This document shows positions 8,633 to 17,924 of a stretch of 47,429 nt of DNA, in pieces. Below the pieces are notes generated by a model, which was not told the DNA's origin, ran no database searches, and saw nothing but the letters and a program-made list of their open reading frames with translations. The translations under genes were made by a program, and so were the position numbers. Within the stretch, counting starts at the first letter, position 1; each line of letters starts with the position of its first letter. The stretch covers positions 1 through 47,429 of the forward strand of contig JAJDEH010000459.1 in the NCBI GenBank assembly GCA_029259935.1, given 5' to 3'. The stretch is from Planctomycetota bacterium (GTDB taxonomy: Bacteria; Planctomycetota; Planctomycetia; Pirellulales; Pirellulaceae).

Positions 8633-9322
8633 CTAAATGAGGTTTCTAGCTCTTGCCGCGATGAGTAATTCCTCAATTGAGGAAAACCCAGAGCCATTCA
8701 TCACGAGCTGGTTCATGATCGATGCCGTTTCGGCAACTGTCAGTAGACGATTGATCGAGTCTCCCCACTTGATACGTGCTTCACGGCAAGATTGACAAAG
8801 TGTGTGAAGATGGTGGTCTTCCTTGACGAAGAGCACTTCACTACTGCGACCGCAGCAAGCACATTCGCCACTGTACGTTTGAGATTGATCTAGAGCCTCG
8901 AAGTATTGCTGCGAAAGAAATTCTCGTCCCGCCAGAATGTGATTCAAATAGTTCCGAGAAGGCACTAATCCTTCAGCAGTTACTGCCGGTTGGGCTTGAT
9001 AGGCCCAGCATTCTTCTATACCTGAATCTGCTTCCACGACGACGCGAATGCGATCGTAGTGATTTGGATAGCGTTCGGTTTCATCCAGTCGGTCCAAGGC
9101 TCCAAGGACCAGTTGATAGAGGATGCCTTCAACCATACCGTCCTCACACTTATTGATGTTCGCAAAACCAATCGATTCCGGCAGATTATCGCGGAGCGAC
9201 TGCTTGTTAAAAAGAAGGCGATACCGTCTGAGAACAACTCGTTGTCGAGCAGTGAATTCAACACCTTTCTGCTCCATCACCGAGGGGTCGCAGTTTGAAC
9301 CGTACGCAAAATACTTCGTCAT
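8633..9322 (-). CDS. Gamma-glutamylcyclotransferase-like protein with C-terminal zinc ribbon
   Basis: A 229-residue protein. Residues 1-125 are an AIG2/GGCT domain with the substrate-loop motif YGSN (7-10) and the catalytic acid in LDETE (probably E83). The family releases 5-oxoproline from gamma-glutamyl amino acids or peptides. Residues 150-185 add two cysteine pairs, C154/C157 and C176/C179, spaced like a zinc ribbon, followed by a helical tail. The extension is absent from ordinary GGCT proteins and could bind a protein, a nucleic acid or the partner enzymes. It is the first gene of the four-gene minus-strand operon, 67 bp before the amidohydrolase gene. Start ATG 9322 follows directly into the conserved YFAYGSN. 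Confidence 0.8.
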   Translation of the reverse strand: MTKYFAYGSNCDPSVMEQKGVEFTARQRVVLRRYRLLFNKQSLRDNLPESIGFANINKCEDGMVEGILYQLVLGALDRLDETERYPNHYDRIRVVVEADSGIEECWAYQAQPAVTAEGLVPSRNYLNHILAGREFLSQQYFEALDQSQTYSGECACCGRSSEVLFVKEDHHLHTLCQSCREARIKWGDSINRLLTVAETASIMNQLVMNGSGFSSIEELLIAARARNLI

Positions 9323-9605
9323 TGAAGAGGCTCTGCAAGGGCTGATTTATGGCGGCTAATGTATCGGGAGAATTGGCGTGCCACCAATCAAGCGGCAATA
9401 CGATAATTCTAGTCGTTTTGCTTAGAGCTACTAGGGACGCGGGCTTCAGTCAGGACCTAGTCGGAGAAAATAATTCTTGTCTAAGCGACTGCGGCGGTGT
9501 ACCAGACCGTTGGACGATGTGCGCTTCCGTGTTCTTCACGTAAGCAGAAACGGCAATTTGCTTCGTGCGGGCGGTGACGCCCTCCCGAGCGTCGAAACGC
9601 AACTT

Positions 9606-10012
9606 GCTAAGGTGCAGAGGTTTACCAGACCGAAGCACTTTCGGCCTGATGTTACGACGCGTCGGCGTGAAACACCGAGGCAGGTTAGTGACTGGTCGAT
9701 CGGCGTCGTGATTTCGACGTTAGTGGAAACCGCAGGTCGCCAGTAACGGCAAACGATCTTTTTGGCCGCGAAAAGTTCAACTCCCGTCAACAGTCGAATT
9801 CGCAACCATTGATGGGATTTGGAGTTACACATCCAATCGAGGCAAGCAGACACGGTTAGAACTTTTTTTACCAGACCGCCACGCGGTCGGCCGCGTTCGA
9901 ATCTCAAGCATGGCAACAGATTACATCAACTACGGCGTGATTCGCCCGTGAAGGAGCAACTCAACTTCTACGATCTGTACGCCGCTTCGGTCGATGAATC
10001 CGACGCAGATTT
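9606..10012. repeat. Interspersed element copy, long form without right arm
   Basis: This begins with the left-arm motif GCTAAGGTGCAGAGG and AGACCGAAGCAC and continues through GTGAAACACCGAGGCAG. It then contains the long central module (9727-10012), which matches 19968-20253 almost base for base. The module includes CGGCAAACGATCTTTTTGGC, an AT-rich run at 9859 and GATTCGCCCGTGAAGGAG. After CGACGCAG at 10012 the sequence diverges, so the right arm is lost. Minus-strand frames inside are shared between copies but have no ribosome-binding site. Confidence 0.8.
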
Positions 10013-10319
10013 CGAGGCCTGGGTTTCTTGTGCTCAGATGCCTGAGTTCTCCGCAAGCGGTTCGTCCAAGACTCGCCCTGCCGGCGTAGAAACCTCATTC
10101 CCGCGGCAAAGCGGCGTTTTGAATAGTAACATGAGTTTTTAGACGAATTGGGCCGCAGAATACTGTATGCAAGGCGTTTCCGTAACGCTGCGGCAAGAAA
10201 CCAACCATTGCTGATTGCGCGCCACGCTGGTGAATCGCTTCGCCGTCTTGGCTTTTCTTGAGCTAAGTTTTAGATGGTGTTTGGCAAGCCAGTTATGGCT
10301 CAAACGAAGAGGATTCTCG

Positions 10320-11447
10320 GTGAATTCGGAGCATGAAACGTCCAAGAGACCGTTTTGGGCTAAACCCCTCCTTGGCCTGATCTTCGCGGTTTTTCTTTTT
10401 GTTGGAATCCGTGGATACGTGATTGCGCGTTTGCTCGACGGATACTACTCGCTTGGTTCGTTCGCATTGGATTCCATGGCCGCGGTCGTGATTCTGTTTG
10501 GATTGCAATTCACCGACTTTGCGCTGACAAAACTGCTGAAACGTTTTGTCGGTGACCAAACGACAATGCGACAATTCACTTCCAAAGCCGTGAGACTGCT
10601 CGTCGTCGTCTTGGTTTTCGGTACATTTTTGCTTGCCACCGTGCAAATGCATCCGCCCAAAGTTGCTTGTAGCAAAACGCCCGCCGACTTTGGAATGAAC
10701 TACACCGAGCACACGGTGAAAACCGCAGACGGTTTAGCTTTGTCCACGTGGGCGATTCCGGCAGCAGATCTTGATCGACCAGTGGTCGTTGTGACTCATG
10801 GTTTAGGTGCGAACAAGCAGAACTTTTTGTTTGTCTCCGAGGTGTTCCACAAGCTCAATTACAACGTGGTCACCTTTGACTTTCGTGGTCACGGCAACAG
10901 CGAAGGTCGCACTTGCACGTTAGCCGTTCGTGAAGGTGAGGACGTCAAGGCGGCCTACGACTTTGCGAAGGCCCACTTTCCCAATCGTCCCATCTACGCG
11001 TGGTCAACTTCTTTGGGAGCCGCCGCAACTTTGCGAAGTGCCGCTGAGTATCAGATATTTGATAAACTCGTTGTCGACGCATCTTTTTCAAGCGTCAAAA
11101 ACCTTGCCCTGGAAACCAAGTTCTGTTACCTCGGACCATTTGCACCGTTCGCGTGGAATATTTCCCGCCTTTGGTTCTTTGCGTATGTTGGCAAAGACAT
11201 TGAGAACTATGCACCAGAAAGTGACATTGCGCGAATCTCAAAACCAATTTTTCTTATTCACGGAACGGACGATCCGATCATTCCGCACACCGAAACGTAT
11301 CGACTGCGCGCCGCCGCGGAGCCCGGCACAAGAGTTTGGTTCGTCGAGGGTGCGGGCCATTCAAGTTCCTTTCATCATCCGGACTACCCGCAACGGATGC
11401 TAGATTTTTTTGAAAGCGGAGCGAACAAAGTTGCAGTCAAGAGGTAG
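10320..11447 (+). CDS. Membrane-anchored alpha/beta hydrolase
   Basis: With the GTG start at 10320 (AGAGGA 7 nt upstream) the protein has 375 residues; a TTG at 10215 is possible but its extra residues look like translated spacer. Three hydrophobic segments form the N-terminal third (LLGLIFAVFLFVGIRGYVIA, AAVVILFGLQF, LLVVVLVFGTFLLATV). The hydrolase domain then shows VVTHGLGANKQN (oxyanion loop), VTFDFRGHGNSEG, the nucleophile elbow WSTSLGAAA, GTDDPIIP (acid) and GAGHSS (histidine). The elbow reads SxSxG rather than GxSxG. It resembles BEM46/ABHD13-type serine hydrolases, probably acting at the membrane on lipid or ester substrates. It stands alone between repeat-rich spacers. Confidence 0.8.
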   Translation: MNSEHETSKRPFWAKPLLGLIFAVFLFVGIRGYVIARLLDGYYSLGSFALDSMAAVVILFGLQFTDFALTKLLKRFVGDQTTMRQFTSKAVRLLVVVLVFGTFLLATVQMHPPKVACSKTPADFGMNYTEHTVKTADGLALSTWAIPAADLDRPVVVVTHGLGANKQNFLFVSEVFHKLNYNVVTFDFRGHGNSEGRTCTLAVREGEDVKAAYDFAKAHFPNRPIYAWSTSLGAAATLRSAAEYQIFDKLVVDASFSSVKNLALETKFCYLGPFAPFAWNISRLWFFAYVGKDIENYAPESDIARISKPIFLIHGTDDPIIPHTETYRLRAAAEPGTRVWFVEGAGHSSSFHHPDYPQRMLDFFESGANKVAVKR

Positions 11448-11641
11448 CCAAGTTTTTCGACGGCTCGATCTCGCGTATCAAAGGGTCCTGCCCCTTTTGT
11501 TCTGCTCCGATGGATTAGTTGTCGAGGTACGCAACTGCTTGTCGTGCCGCCTCGGTGAGGCGGTCACCAGGGGCTCCGTCTATCAGTGTACCGGAAACCC
11601 GTGGGAAGCGGTTTTTGATTGTTGGCAGTCACCATTTATCG

Positions 11642-11729
11642 ACCGTATTTTGCAGCGATAACCTACGTCGGTCCACATCACCGAGAAAACTGCCTAAGGC
11701 TACGATGCGTCGGAGTGAAACTCCGACGC
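11642..11729. repeat. Interspersed repeat, second family, copy 1
   Basis: It matches 30905-30992 over its whole length: CCGTATTTTGCAGCGATAA, then GTCGGTCCACATCACCGAG, AAAACTGCCTAAGGCTACGA and GCGTCGGAGTGAAAC. It ends in a hairpin, CGTCGGAGT/ACTCCGACG around GAA, a module also found in the inverted-terminus elements. Confidence 0.75.
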
Positions 11730-11876
11730 AGACTAGCTGTCGAAAGAAACGAGCGTTATCTTAGTCGATATGTGACTACGAAAAGGGTCGACTCTCTTAG
11801 GCCATATCCGTTCAGAAAAGGCCGTTTGGGACGTTTTCTTAGTCATCCTCGGTCGTTAGCGTAGGTTTCGATTCCG

Positions 11877-13349
11877 TTACTGCTCGAACCCCTTTAACGC
11901 CTCCAGTACGGACTGAGTCCCCCGTGCTTTCGTTTGAGTTGTATGTCGCCGAAGCACACTTCGTTTTGAAACATCGATCTCGTAGACGACTCCAGGTAAG
12001 GCGATCCATGCACTATTGGATGGCGAAAAATCCAAAGCAGTCACCGGAGTCTTCACGCCAAATAGTCGGTCGAGAGACCGTGTTTGCATATCCAGTAAGA
12101 AAACTCCGCCTCCATGTCCAGATTCATATTCTAGTGCACAGAGAAAGTTAGTCGAATTTGGAATTGGTACAATTTCGGAACAATACGATTGCTTCTTTTG
12201 ATTATCAGATTCGATCGTGGAATACTGACCGCCGTCACTTTCAAATAATGCCAATCCAGTCGCATGGCCCGCGATTACGTATTTGCCGTCGGATGTGATT
12301 AACAATGGTACAGTTTGAAATTCCGGAATCACATGATCTGAAGACCATTCGTCAGTCGTAAAACCGATCCATTTCTTACTGCCGGTTCCATAACAGGCAA
12401 TTCCTTCAGCACCGGCAATCCATACATGGTTCGAGTCGCGTGTACATACAAGTGAATCAATCGACGAAATCGGCATGTCCTTGTCCGACGAAAGCTTGTG
12501 CGTCCATTTTTCCGATTCGATATCAAAACACCAAAGAAACGAGTTGTTTCCAATACACCATACGGATTTGTTGTCGAGGGACACAACCAGATGTTCAAAA
12601 TCTATTGCGTCGGTCACGGGGAAATTTGTCGATTTCCCAGTCGCGAGTTCAATCTTAGTGATCCCATAATCTCCACCGCCACTCGCAGCACAGATGGCAA
12701 ATTTGCCATCGGAAGTGAAGACAAGGTCATGCACATAATCCTCAACCAATGTACCCTGACGAATTCCGTTAAATTGACGAAACTCACTCTGGACATATTG
12801 TAGGAGGGTGTGGTCCCTCAGACTCAATCTCGTCAAGCCACAGCCGACCGTGTTCATCCATAATTCGTGCCCATTGGGCGACAGCCAAAAGTTTTCGACA
12901 CCGTGGTCGGGCATGGGTTTCGATAATTGCAGCCACTCTTTTGTTCCGGTTCCGCGTTGGCGAACGCGTTGAGTTTGGTCGTCATCGCTCGACACAGCGA
13001 TCCAAGTTGTTTTGCCATCGGGGGAGACCGCAACATCACAAAAAACCCCCGGGTCGTTTCGAGAAGGGATGTTCTCCCAAGCCTGTTTTTTTCGATGAAA
13101 TACGATAGCTCGTCCACGGGAAACGCCCGAACCGGCGAGACACCATGTTTCCGCTCCATCAGGAGAAAACTCGAATCGACTTACGATTTCCCGCCACGGA
13201 AGTCGGACCCACGGTTTGCGTTCGAATCGTGTGCCAAGAGTGATAACCTTGCTGTCGGCTTCCTGAGCTATGGCGTTCGAGACGGCGTTGAAGCAGAAAT
13301 GAACTTGGGCCAAAAGGAGTATCGCGGTTGTGTTACGGATGCTTTGCAT
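11877..13349 (-). CDS. Secreted WD-like beta-propeller protein of unknown function
   Basis: A 490-residue protein with a signal peptide (hydrophobic AILLLAQVHFCFNAVSNAIA, cleavage likely near AIAQEA). The mature part is a series of blade-like units with recurring SPDG, TSDGK and Trp-Ile-Ala motifs (FEFSPDGAETWCLAG, DVAVSPDGKTTWIAV, LVFTSDGKFAICAA, LLITSDGKYVIAG, ALDFSPSNSAWIAL), so I read it as a seven- to eight-bladed propeller. No catalytic motif is visible. Such proteins in planctomycetes are usually periplasmic binding or scaffold proteins, but the partner here is unknown. A weak GGAG lies about 11 nt before the ATG. It is monocistronic. Confidence 0.75.
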   Translation of the reverse strand: MQSIRNTTAILLLAQVHFCFNAVSNAIAQEADSKVITLGTRFERKPWVRLPWREIVSRFEFSPDGAETWCLAGSGVSRGRAIVFHRKKQAWENIPSRNDPGVFCDVAVSPDGKTTWIAVSSDDDQTQRVRQRGTGTKEWLQLSKPMPDHGVENFWLSPNGHELWMNTVGCGLTRLSLRDHTLLQYVQSEFRQFNGIRQGTLVEDYVHDLVFTSDGKFAICAASGGGDYGITKIELATGKSTNFPVTDAIDFEHLVVSLDNKSVWCIGNNSFLWCFDIESEKWTHKLSSDKDMPISSIDSLVCTRDSNHVWIAGAEGIACYGTGSKKWIGFTTDEWSSDHVIPEFQTVPLLITSDGKYVIAGHATGLALFESDGGQYSTIESDNQKKQSYCSEIVPIPNSTNFLCALEYESGHGGGVFLLDMQTRSLDRLFGVKTPVTALDFSPSNSAWIALPGVVYEIDVSKRSVLRRHTTQTKARGTQSVLEALKGFEQ

Positions 13350-13649
13350 CTGCTAATGTCTCCAAGTCACCACAAAGGTAACCGACGCTATTGCAGATTA
13401 TATCAGCAACCGTGGCGAATGCTCACACCGATATCCCAAACTTCAATTCGCTAACTCGTGGTGGTTGCTGGCTTTGCCGAAGTTCGCGTCGAAAAACTCG
13501 CTCACGACTTTTTCAACAACTACTACATCACAGTCAAGTGATGCCCTGCTCGCACACCTTGGCGAGCCAGCCGGAATTGACATTGGCCAAGAATTGCGAC
13601 TTCGCTCACTCGCATCGGCGAGAAGGCCGACGCACAAACGCGATTTGGC

Positions 13650-13750
13650 TTCATGCGTTTGGCGTGAAACTCCTAAGCAGCGTAGGTCGATGAATCCGAC
13701 GCAGTTTCGAAGGCTGCGTTTCCTGCGGTCGAAGTTGACGGTCCGAAGTA
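13650..13750. repeat. Partial interspersed element
   Basis: It carries GTTTGGCGTGAAACTCC, then GGTCGATGAATCCGACGCAG and TTTCGAAGGCTGCGTTTC. The second half matches 17504-17560. The surrounding 13350-14070 holds no convincing gene, only further short pieces with GTCGG/CCGAC hairpins. Confidence 0.65.
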
Positions 13751-14071
13751 GTTTTAGGCCATTCCAAAACTGCAGCGGTCGGTTTCATCGAAGCGAGTTG
13801 GAATCGAACGCAATCTGCTGAAGATGATGCAACCGACGCGAGTTCCAAGACTGCCGAAATGCGATCGGTGTGTCGGACGTGTGTCGGACCGAAGCAGCTT
13901 TTCGGGCCGCTCAATTCCGCGCTCAGTACACGCCCACCGCTGAGGTTTTGGCCTAATCCAAGAATTCAACGATGTTGTCGCAAAGGCTCTTTATCTTCCT
14001 TTCGAGCTTCTCCGCCTAAAAAAGTTCGCCCATGGTGTAACATTTCCTTGCAAGCGGAAGACTAGAAGTAC

Positions 14072-14620
14072 GTGACTGTCATGGATCAATCGCAATTCGA
14101 GGCGCTATGGGATGATGCTGCGCCACGCGTGCGCACCTTTCTGGCGGCGGCATGCCGCGACTCGATGCTGGTCGACGATTTTATGCAGGAAGTCGCCATG
14201 GTGGCCTGGCGGAAACGCGGTCAGTTTGACGAGGTTCGCAGATTTGATGCCTGGATTATGGGAATGGCACGCTTGGTCCTATTGCGCCATCGTCGCGACA
14301 TGGCGCGGAAGCGGGTGATTCTTGAGCCTGATTTGATCGAGCGACTTGAGACGTTAGCGACGGCGGATGCAGAGGCCGTCGCTGACCGTCATCGGGCGCT
14401 GGCCTCTTGTGTGAGTGCGCTTGGTGAATCGGCAAGGACTCTGCTGAAGATTCGCTACGAGGCGCGCACGCCGCTTGCCGAAGCGGCCCGACAGTTGGGT
14501 CGCAGCCACGGTGCGATTAGAACGGCCCTGGCACGGTTGCGCGACAGTCTAAGGCGATGCATCCAAGACCGAATTAACGGCGTCCATCGGGGCGACGAAG
14601 GTTACGAGGAAGAAATATGA
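14072..14620 (+). CDS. ECF-type sigma-70 family RNA polymerase sigma factor
   Basis: A 182-residue sigma factor. Region 2 runs over residues 8-75 (DDFMQEVAMVAWRKRGQFDE, then FDAWIMGMARLVLLRHRRD) and region 4 near 115-165 (ARTLLKIRYEARTPLAEAAR and SHGAIRTALARLRDSLRRCI, a helix-turn-helix). It is of the planctomycete/verrucomicrobial ECF type that pairs with a FecR-like membrane protein. The downstream gene overlaps by 4 bp (ATGA), so the FecR-like protein is the probable antagonist or signal receiver. GTG at 14072 has AGAAG 4-5 nt upstream; the ATG at 14081 is an alternative start. The target regulon is unknown. Confidence 0.85.
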   Translation: MTVMDQSQFEALWDDAAPRVRTFLAAACRDSMLVDDFMQEVAMVAWRKRGQFDEVRRFDAWIMGMARLVLLRHRRDMARKRVILEPDLIERLETLATADAEAVADRHRALASCVSALGESARTLLKIRYEARTPLAEAARQLGRSHGAIRTALARLRDSLRRCIQDRINGVHRGDEGYEEEI

Positions 14621-15393
14621 GCGAATCTTTGATAGACAACTGGCTCGACAACGAATTGGGCGAAGAGAGCATGGGGCAATTCGAAGAGTGGCTGCGTGAA
14701 GATCCCGATCATCTACAAAGCTTTTTCGATGCGGTCAAATTGCAGGAAGATTTGCGGCTGCATTACGGCGCGACGCCTGCCATGGTCACGTTGCCGTCGC
14801 GAAAACACAAAGGAATCCGGCTGATTGGTTGGCTGAGCGCTGTTGCCGCTGTATTGGTGGCATTTTTTCTGGTCATACCACACAAATCCGACCCGCAGCC
14901 AACCGCCGACCCACTTGTCTGGGTGTTGGACGGAAATCCCCAAGTAGAGATTGCCAAGGTTGAGCCCGGTCCGAATCCGGAGCCCGGTCCGAATCCGGGG
15001 GGGCCGAATCCGTTCTCAATCCCCCGCGAGGAATGGCCCGTGGAAACCCGAGTCACAATCTCGAATAACGTGAGTACGCTGCGCTGGGGTGAGGACTGTG
15101 AACTCAGGGGCGATCCTGGCACGAACCTGGCTTTGCGTTTAGAGTCGGAAGGGGAGCCCCGATCCATTCGACTGAACGCTGGTAGCCTGACAGTGCATCT
15201 CGCGGAGCCAGCTGTCACGGTCGACACCCTTGTAGGAGACTCGCGAATTCGCGCTTCGCAACCTGCGGTCTTTACAATCAGTTTTTCCGAGTCTGATTCG
15301 GTATTGTCCGTCATCCGTGGCAATGTCGAAGTTCGGTTCCCTGATGGCATGAAGCGTAGCGTCACGCCGGGTGAACACGTCTCACTTCCATGA
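14617..15393 (+). CDS. FecR-like membrane protein, probable anti-sigma factor
   Basis: A 258-residue single-pass protein. Residues 1-60 are a cytoplasmic acidic segment (IDNWLDNELGEESMGQFEEW) of the type that contacts sigma factors. The membrane helix is at about 69-87. A Pro/Gly/Asn linker with repeated EPGPNP units follows, then a periplasmic FecR domain (about 140-258) ending RFPDGMKRSVTPGEHVSL. In Fec-type systems the FecR protein relays a periplasmic signal to the sigma factor. Here it overlaps the sigma gene by 4 bp, so the two should be made together. No TonB receptor is nearby, so the stimulus is unknown. Confidence 0.8.
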   Translation: MSESLIDNWLDNELGEESMGQFEEWLREDPDHLQSFFDAVKLQEDLRLHYGATPAMVTLPSRKHKGIRLIGWLSAVAAVLVAFFLVIPHKSDPQPTADPLVWVLDGNPQVEIAKVEPGPNPEPGPNPGGPNPFSIPREEWPVETRVTISNNVSTLRWGEDCELRGDPGTNLALRLESEGEPRSIRLNAGSLTVHLAEPAVTVDTLVGDSRIRASQPAVFTISFSESDSVLSVIRGNVEVRFPDGMKRSVTPGEHVSLP

Positions 15394-15578
15394 CGCAAGA
15401 CCCACTTGGCAATTGAACTCTCGGTGCCTAGTTTTTTCATAATCGCGCGTAACATTTCAGCGTTACCGGAAGATAACTGTTGAAAGCTGGCGTTTCCGGT
15501 AAGCAAACCCCCTGCGCCAGTGGCTTGTCCGTCGATTTTACGCAGAATAACTTGTAAACTGGCGCTAGGAGGTCCCCC

Positions 15579-17045
15579 ATGCGTACCACCATGCTTCTCG
15601 CCCTCGCGACGCTCCTCGGCCCCGCAGTCACCGCCGCGTCGGCGCAGCCCAAACCCAAGCCCTCGTGGCCCATGTTCGGCGGCACGCCGGCCCGCAACAT
15701 GGTCAACACTGTCGAGCGAGACATCCCGATTGACTGGTGCATCGAAAAAGGCAAACGCAAGAACATCAAGTGGGTGGCTGAGTTGGGCAGCCACACGTAC
15801 GGCAGTCCGGCCGTTGCGGGCGGCAAAGTATACGTCGCCACCAACAATGACAAGCCGCGCGATCCCAAGTTGAAGGGTCATAAAGCCGTGCTCATGGCGT
15901 TCCGGGAAACCGACGGCGCATTCCTCTGGCAGATCGCGCACGACGTCCCGTTCGCTGGGCATTTCCACCGTGAGTGCCCGTCCCCTCCCACAGTGGACGG
16001 GGGCAAGTTGTATTACTTCACGCCCAGCTGCGAAGTTGTCTGCGCCGACGCGGACAAAGGCGAAGTTCACTGGCGTTACAGCACGATCAAGGAACTCAAA
16101 GTCCAGCCGGGCCGTTGGCATTGCTTCGCTCCGCCTTTGGCTTCACCGCTTGTGATCGGCGATCTCGTCTTTTCCGTCACGGGAAATGGCCCTGATGGGA
16201 ACGGGAAACTCGTTGCCAAGGCTCCCAGTTTCGTCGCGCTGAACAAGCGGACCGGCAAGCTGGTGTGGCAATCCAACCTTCCGGGCAGGAACATCATTGA
16301 GGGACAGTGGTCGAGCGGGCCGGCGTTTGCCGACCACGGCGGGCGGCGGCAGATCATCTTTTGCGGCGGCGACGGTGTGATCTACAGCTTCGCTCCGAAG
16401 ACGGGCAAGCTGCTGTGGAAATGCGACTGCCTTCCGACGCGCAAGAAAAAGATTGGAAGCGATAACTATTTCGCAGGCACGCCGGTCGTTGTTGGAGACA
16501 GACTTTACGTCGGGATGGGGGTTGAGCCATATCTGGCCCAGGTGCGCGCGGAGCCTTGGAGCTATTTCTTGTGCCTGGACATTACCAAGAAGGGCGATGT
16601 CTCGCTGAAAAGCTACGACGCGAAAGCGGCCGTGAACAAGGGGTCCGCCCTGGTCTGGGCATTCGGCGGCCCGGTCAAACCTCGGCCCAAGGATGCCCGA
16701 CATGTCTTCTTTGGATCGACAATGAGCACAGCGGCGGTCCACGACGGTCTAGTTTACATCCCCGAGCACAACGGCTACATGTACTGCCTGGACGCGAAGA
16801 CAGGCAAGCACTATTGGACACACGATTTCGTGTCGGGGATTTTGGGTTCGCCGCTCTGGGTTGACGGCAAGGTGTACGTGGCTAACGACGACAGCAACGT
16901 TGTGATCTTCGCGCACGGCCGGAACAAGAAGGTCCTCGCGAAGATGTACATGGACGCGAAAGAAATCCACACCACGCCGGTGGCGGTCAGCGGCACGCTC
17001 TATATCGCGACGGACTCGAAGCTCTATGCGATTTCGGCGCGGTGA
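15579..17045 (+). CDS. Secreted PQQ-like beta-propeller protein
   Basis: A 488-residue protein with an ideal ribosome-binding site (AGGAGGT 5 nt before the ATG) and a signal peptide (MLLALATLLGPAVTAASAQ). The mature part shows repeated propeller blades with the Trp docking pattern: WVAELGSHTYGSPAVAGGKV, FLWQIAHD, VHWRYST, KLVWQSNLPG, KLLWKCD, HYWTHDF. These are outer-membrane BamB-like or quinoprotein-like blades. No PQQ-ligand set or heme motif is evident, so a non-enzymatic or unknown role is likelier than alcohol oxidation. It follows the ECF/FecR pair after 185 bp and may belong to its regulon, which is inference only. Confidence 0.8.
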   Translation: MRTTMLLALATLLGPAVTAASAQPKPKPSWPMFGGTPARNMVNTVERDIPIDWCIEKGKRKNIKWVAELGSHTYGSPAVAGGKVYVATNNDKPRDPKLKGHKAVLMAFRETDGAFLWQIAHDVPFAGHFHRECPSPPTVDGGKLYYFTPSCEVVCADADKGEVHWRYSTIKELKVQPGRWHCFAPPLASPLVIGDLVFSVTGNGPDGNGKLVAKAPSFVALNKRTGKLVWQSNLPGRNIIEGQWSSGPAFADHGGRRQIIFCGGDGVIYSFAPKTGKLLWKCDCLPTRKKKIGSDNYFAGTPVVVGDRLYVGMGVEPYLAQVRAEPWSYFLCLDITKKGDVSLKSYDAKAAVNKGSALVWAFGGPVKPRPKDARHVFFGSTMSTAAVHDGLVYIPEHNGYMYCLDAKTGKHYWTHDFVSGILGSPLWVDGKVYVANDDSNVVIFAHGRNKKVLAKMYMDAKEIHTTPVAVSGTLYIATDSKLYAISAR

Positions 17046-17352
17046 TATTTCCGAGGAGTTGAGAGCAACTGCCGCAAGACGGGGACCCGACACCGTTCTC
17101 CAAGCGCAGAAGCTCCTCAAGCGCCTGCAGGTGAACTTGGCCCCCTTACACCCAAAGGGTTGCGCTGGCTTCGCCTGCTCCGGCCGACATGCTGGCGTAG
17201 TCCCTCCCCTAGATTTTGCTGACGTGATCGTCTCAAGGACCGTGTGCTGCTGAGACGTGTCGCGACCCTACCGTGTTTTGCCACAAATTCGCTGCAGCGC
17301 AGAGCGCTTCGGTCGGATGACCGCCTTCAATTCGATACGCTGCAAACTGCAC

Positions 17353-17575
17353 GAGGTTGGACAAACCGCTCGCACAATCGCGCCTTGCTAACTCGCAGAG
17401 GTGAATTAGACCGATGCACTTTTAGTCCGATCAAAAAACTCGTCAGTCACATCGCCCGACCGACTGAACAGACTGAAGCTACGACGCTAGTTGGACACTG
17501 CACAGGTCGATGAATCCGACGCAGTTTCGAAGGCTGCTTTTCGTGCGTTCGATGTGTTGGGCCGACGCAGTTATA
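17353..17575. repeat. Interspersed inverted-terminus element, left arm plus central part
   Basis: It starts GGTTGGACAAACCGCTCGCA and GCTAACTCGCAGAGG, the long left terminus of the family, then AGACCGATGCAC. It continues with CTAGTTGGACACTGCACAGG and GGTCGATGAATCCGACGCAG, and with TTTCGAAGGCTGC shared with 13700-13720. No right arm is recognisable before the next gene. The rest of 17046-17924 holds no gene. Confidence 0.7.
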
Positions 17576-17924
17576 GCCCGGTCCGCTACAGATTGGCCAG
17601 GCGGCAGTATTTGTCGAACGCGACGGTCATGAGGAACTTCTCCACGTAATCGCCCCACATGGCTTTTCCGCACCTTGATTCCGCGTATGGCAATTGCGGA
17701 GTCGTTGATTCCGGTGCAAAAAGCGTTTGGCCGTGAGGAGCTGCATTTTGCAAAAAGGAACGTAATCCGGCGATTGCATTCAAAACGCGAATTTGCTTCG
17801 CCAATCACCAAGCGGGGGTACTCAGGCTTGGTTCCTGCGCGCGTTGGTGGATGCCACCAATGCAGTTTAGAGATTCACAGAGATTGCGCTAGTTGACCCT
17901 CCTCGCATTGAGCAGGGCTGAGAC

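Noticed and set aside
9536..9916. Minus-strand frame starting MPCLRFERGR, also present at 19551-20159 and partly at 35537-36037, as a conserved protein
   Set aside because: The similarity is explained by DNA identity of the interspersed repeat; there is no ribosome-binding site, synonymous bias or domain, and frame lengths differ between copies.
14763..16121. 452-residue minus-strand frame opposite the FecR and PQQ genes
   Set aside because: It is a shadow of two well-supported plus-strand genes; composition is typical of antisense frames in GC-rich DNA.
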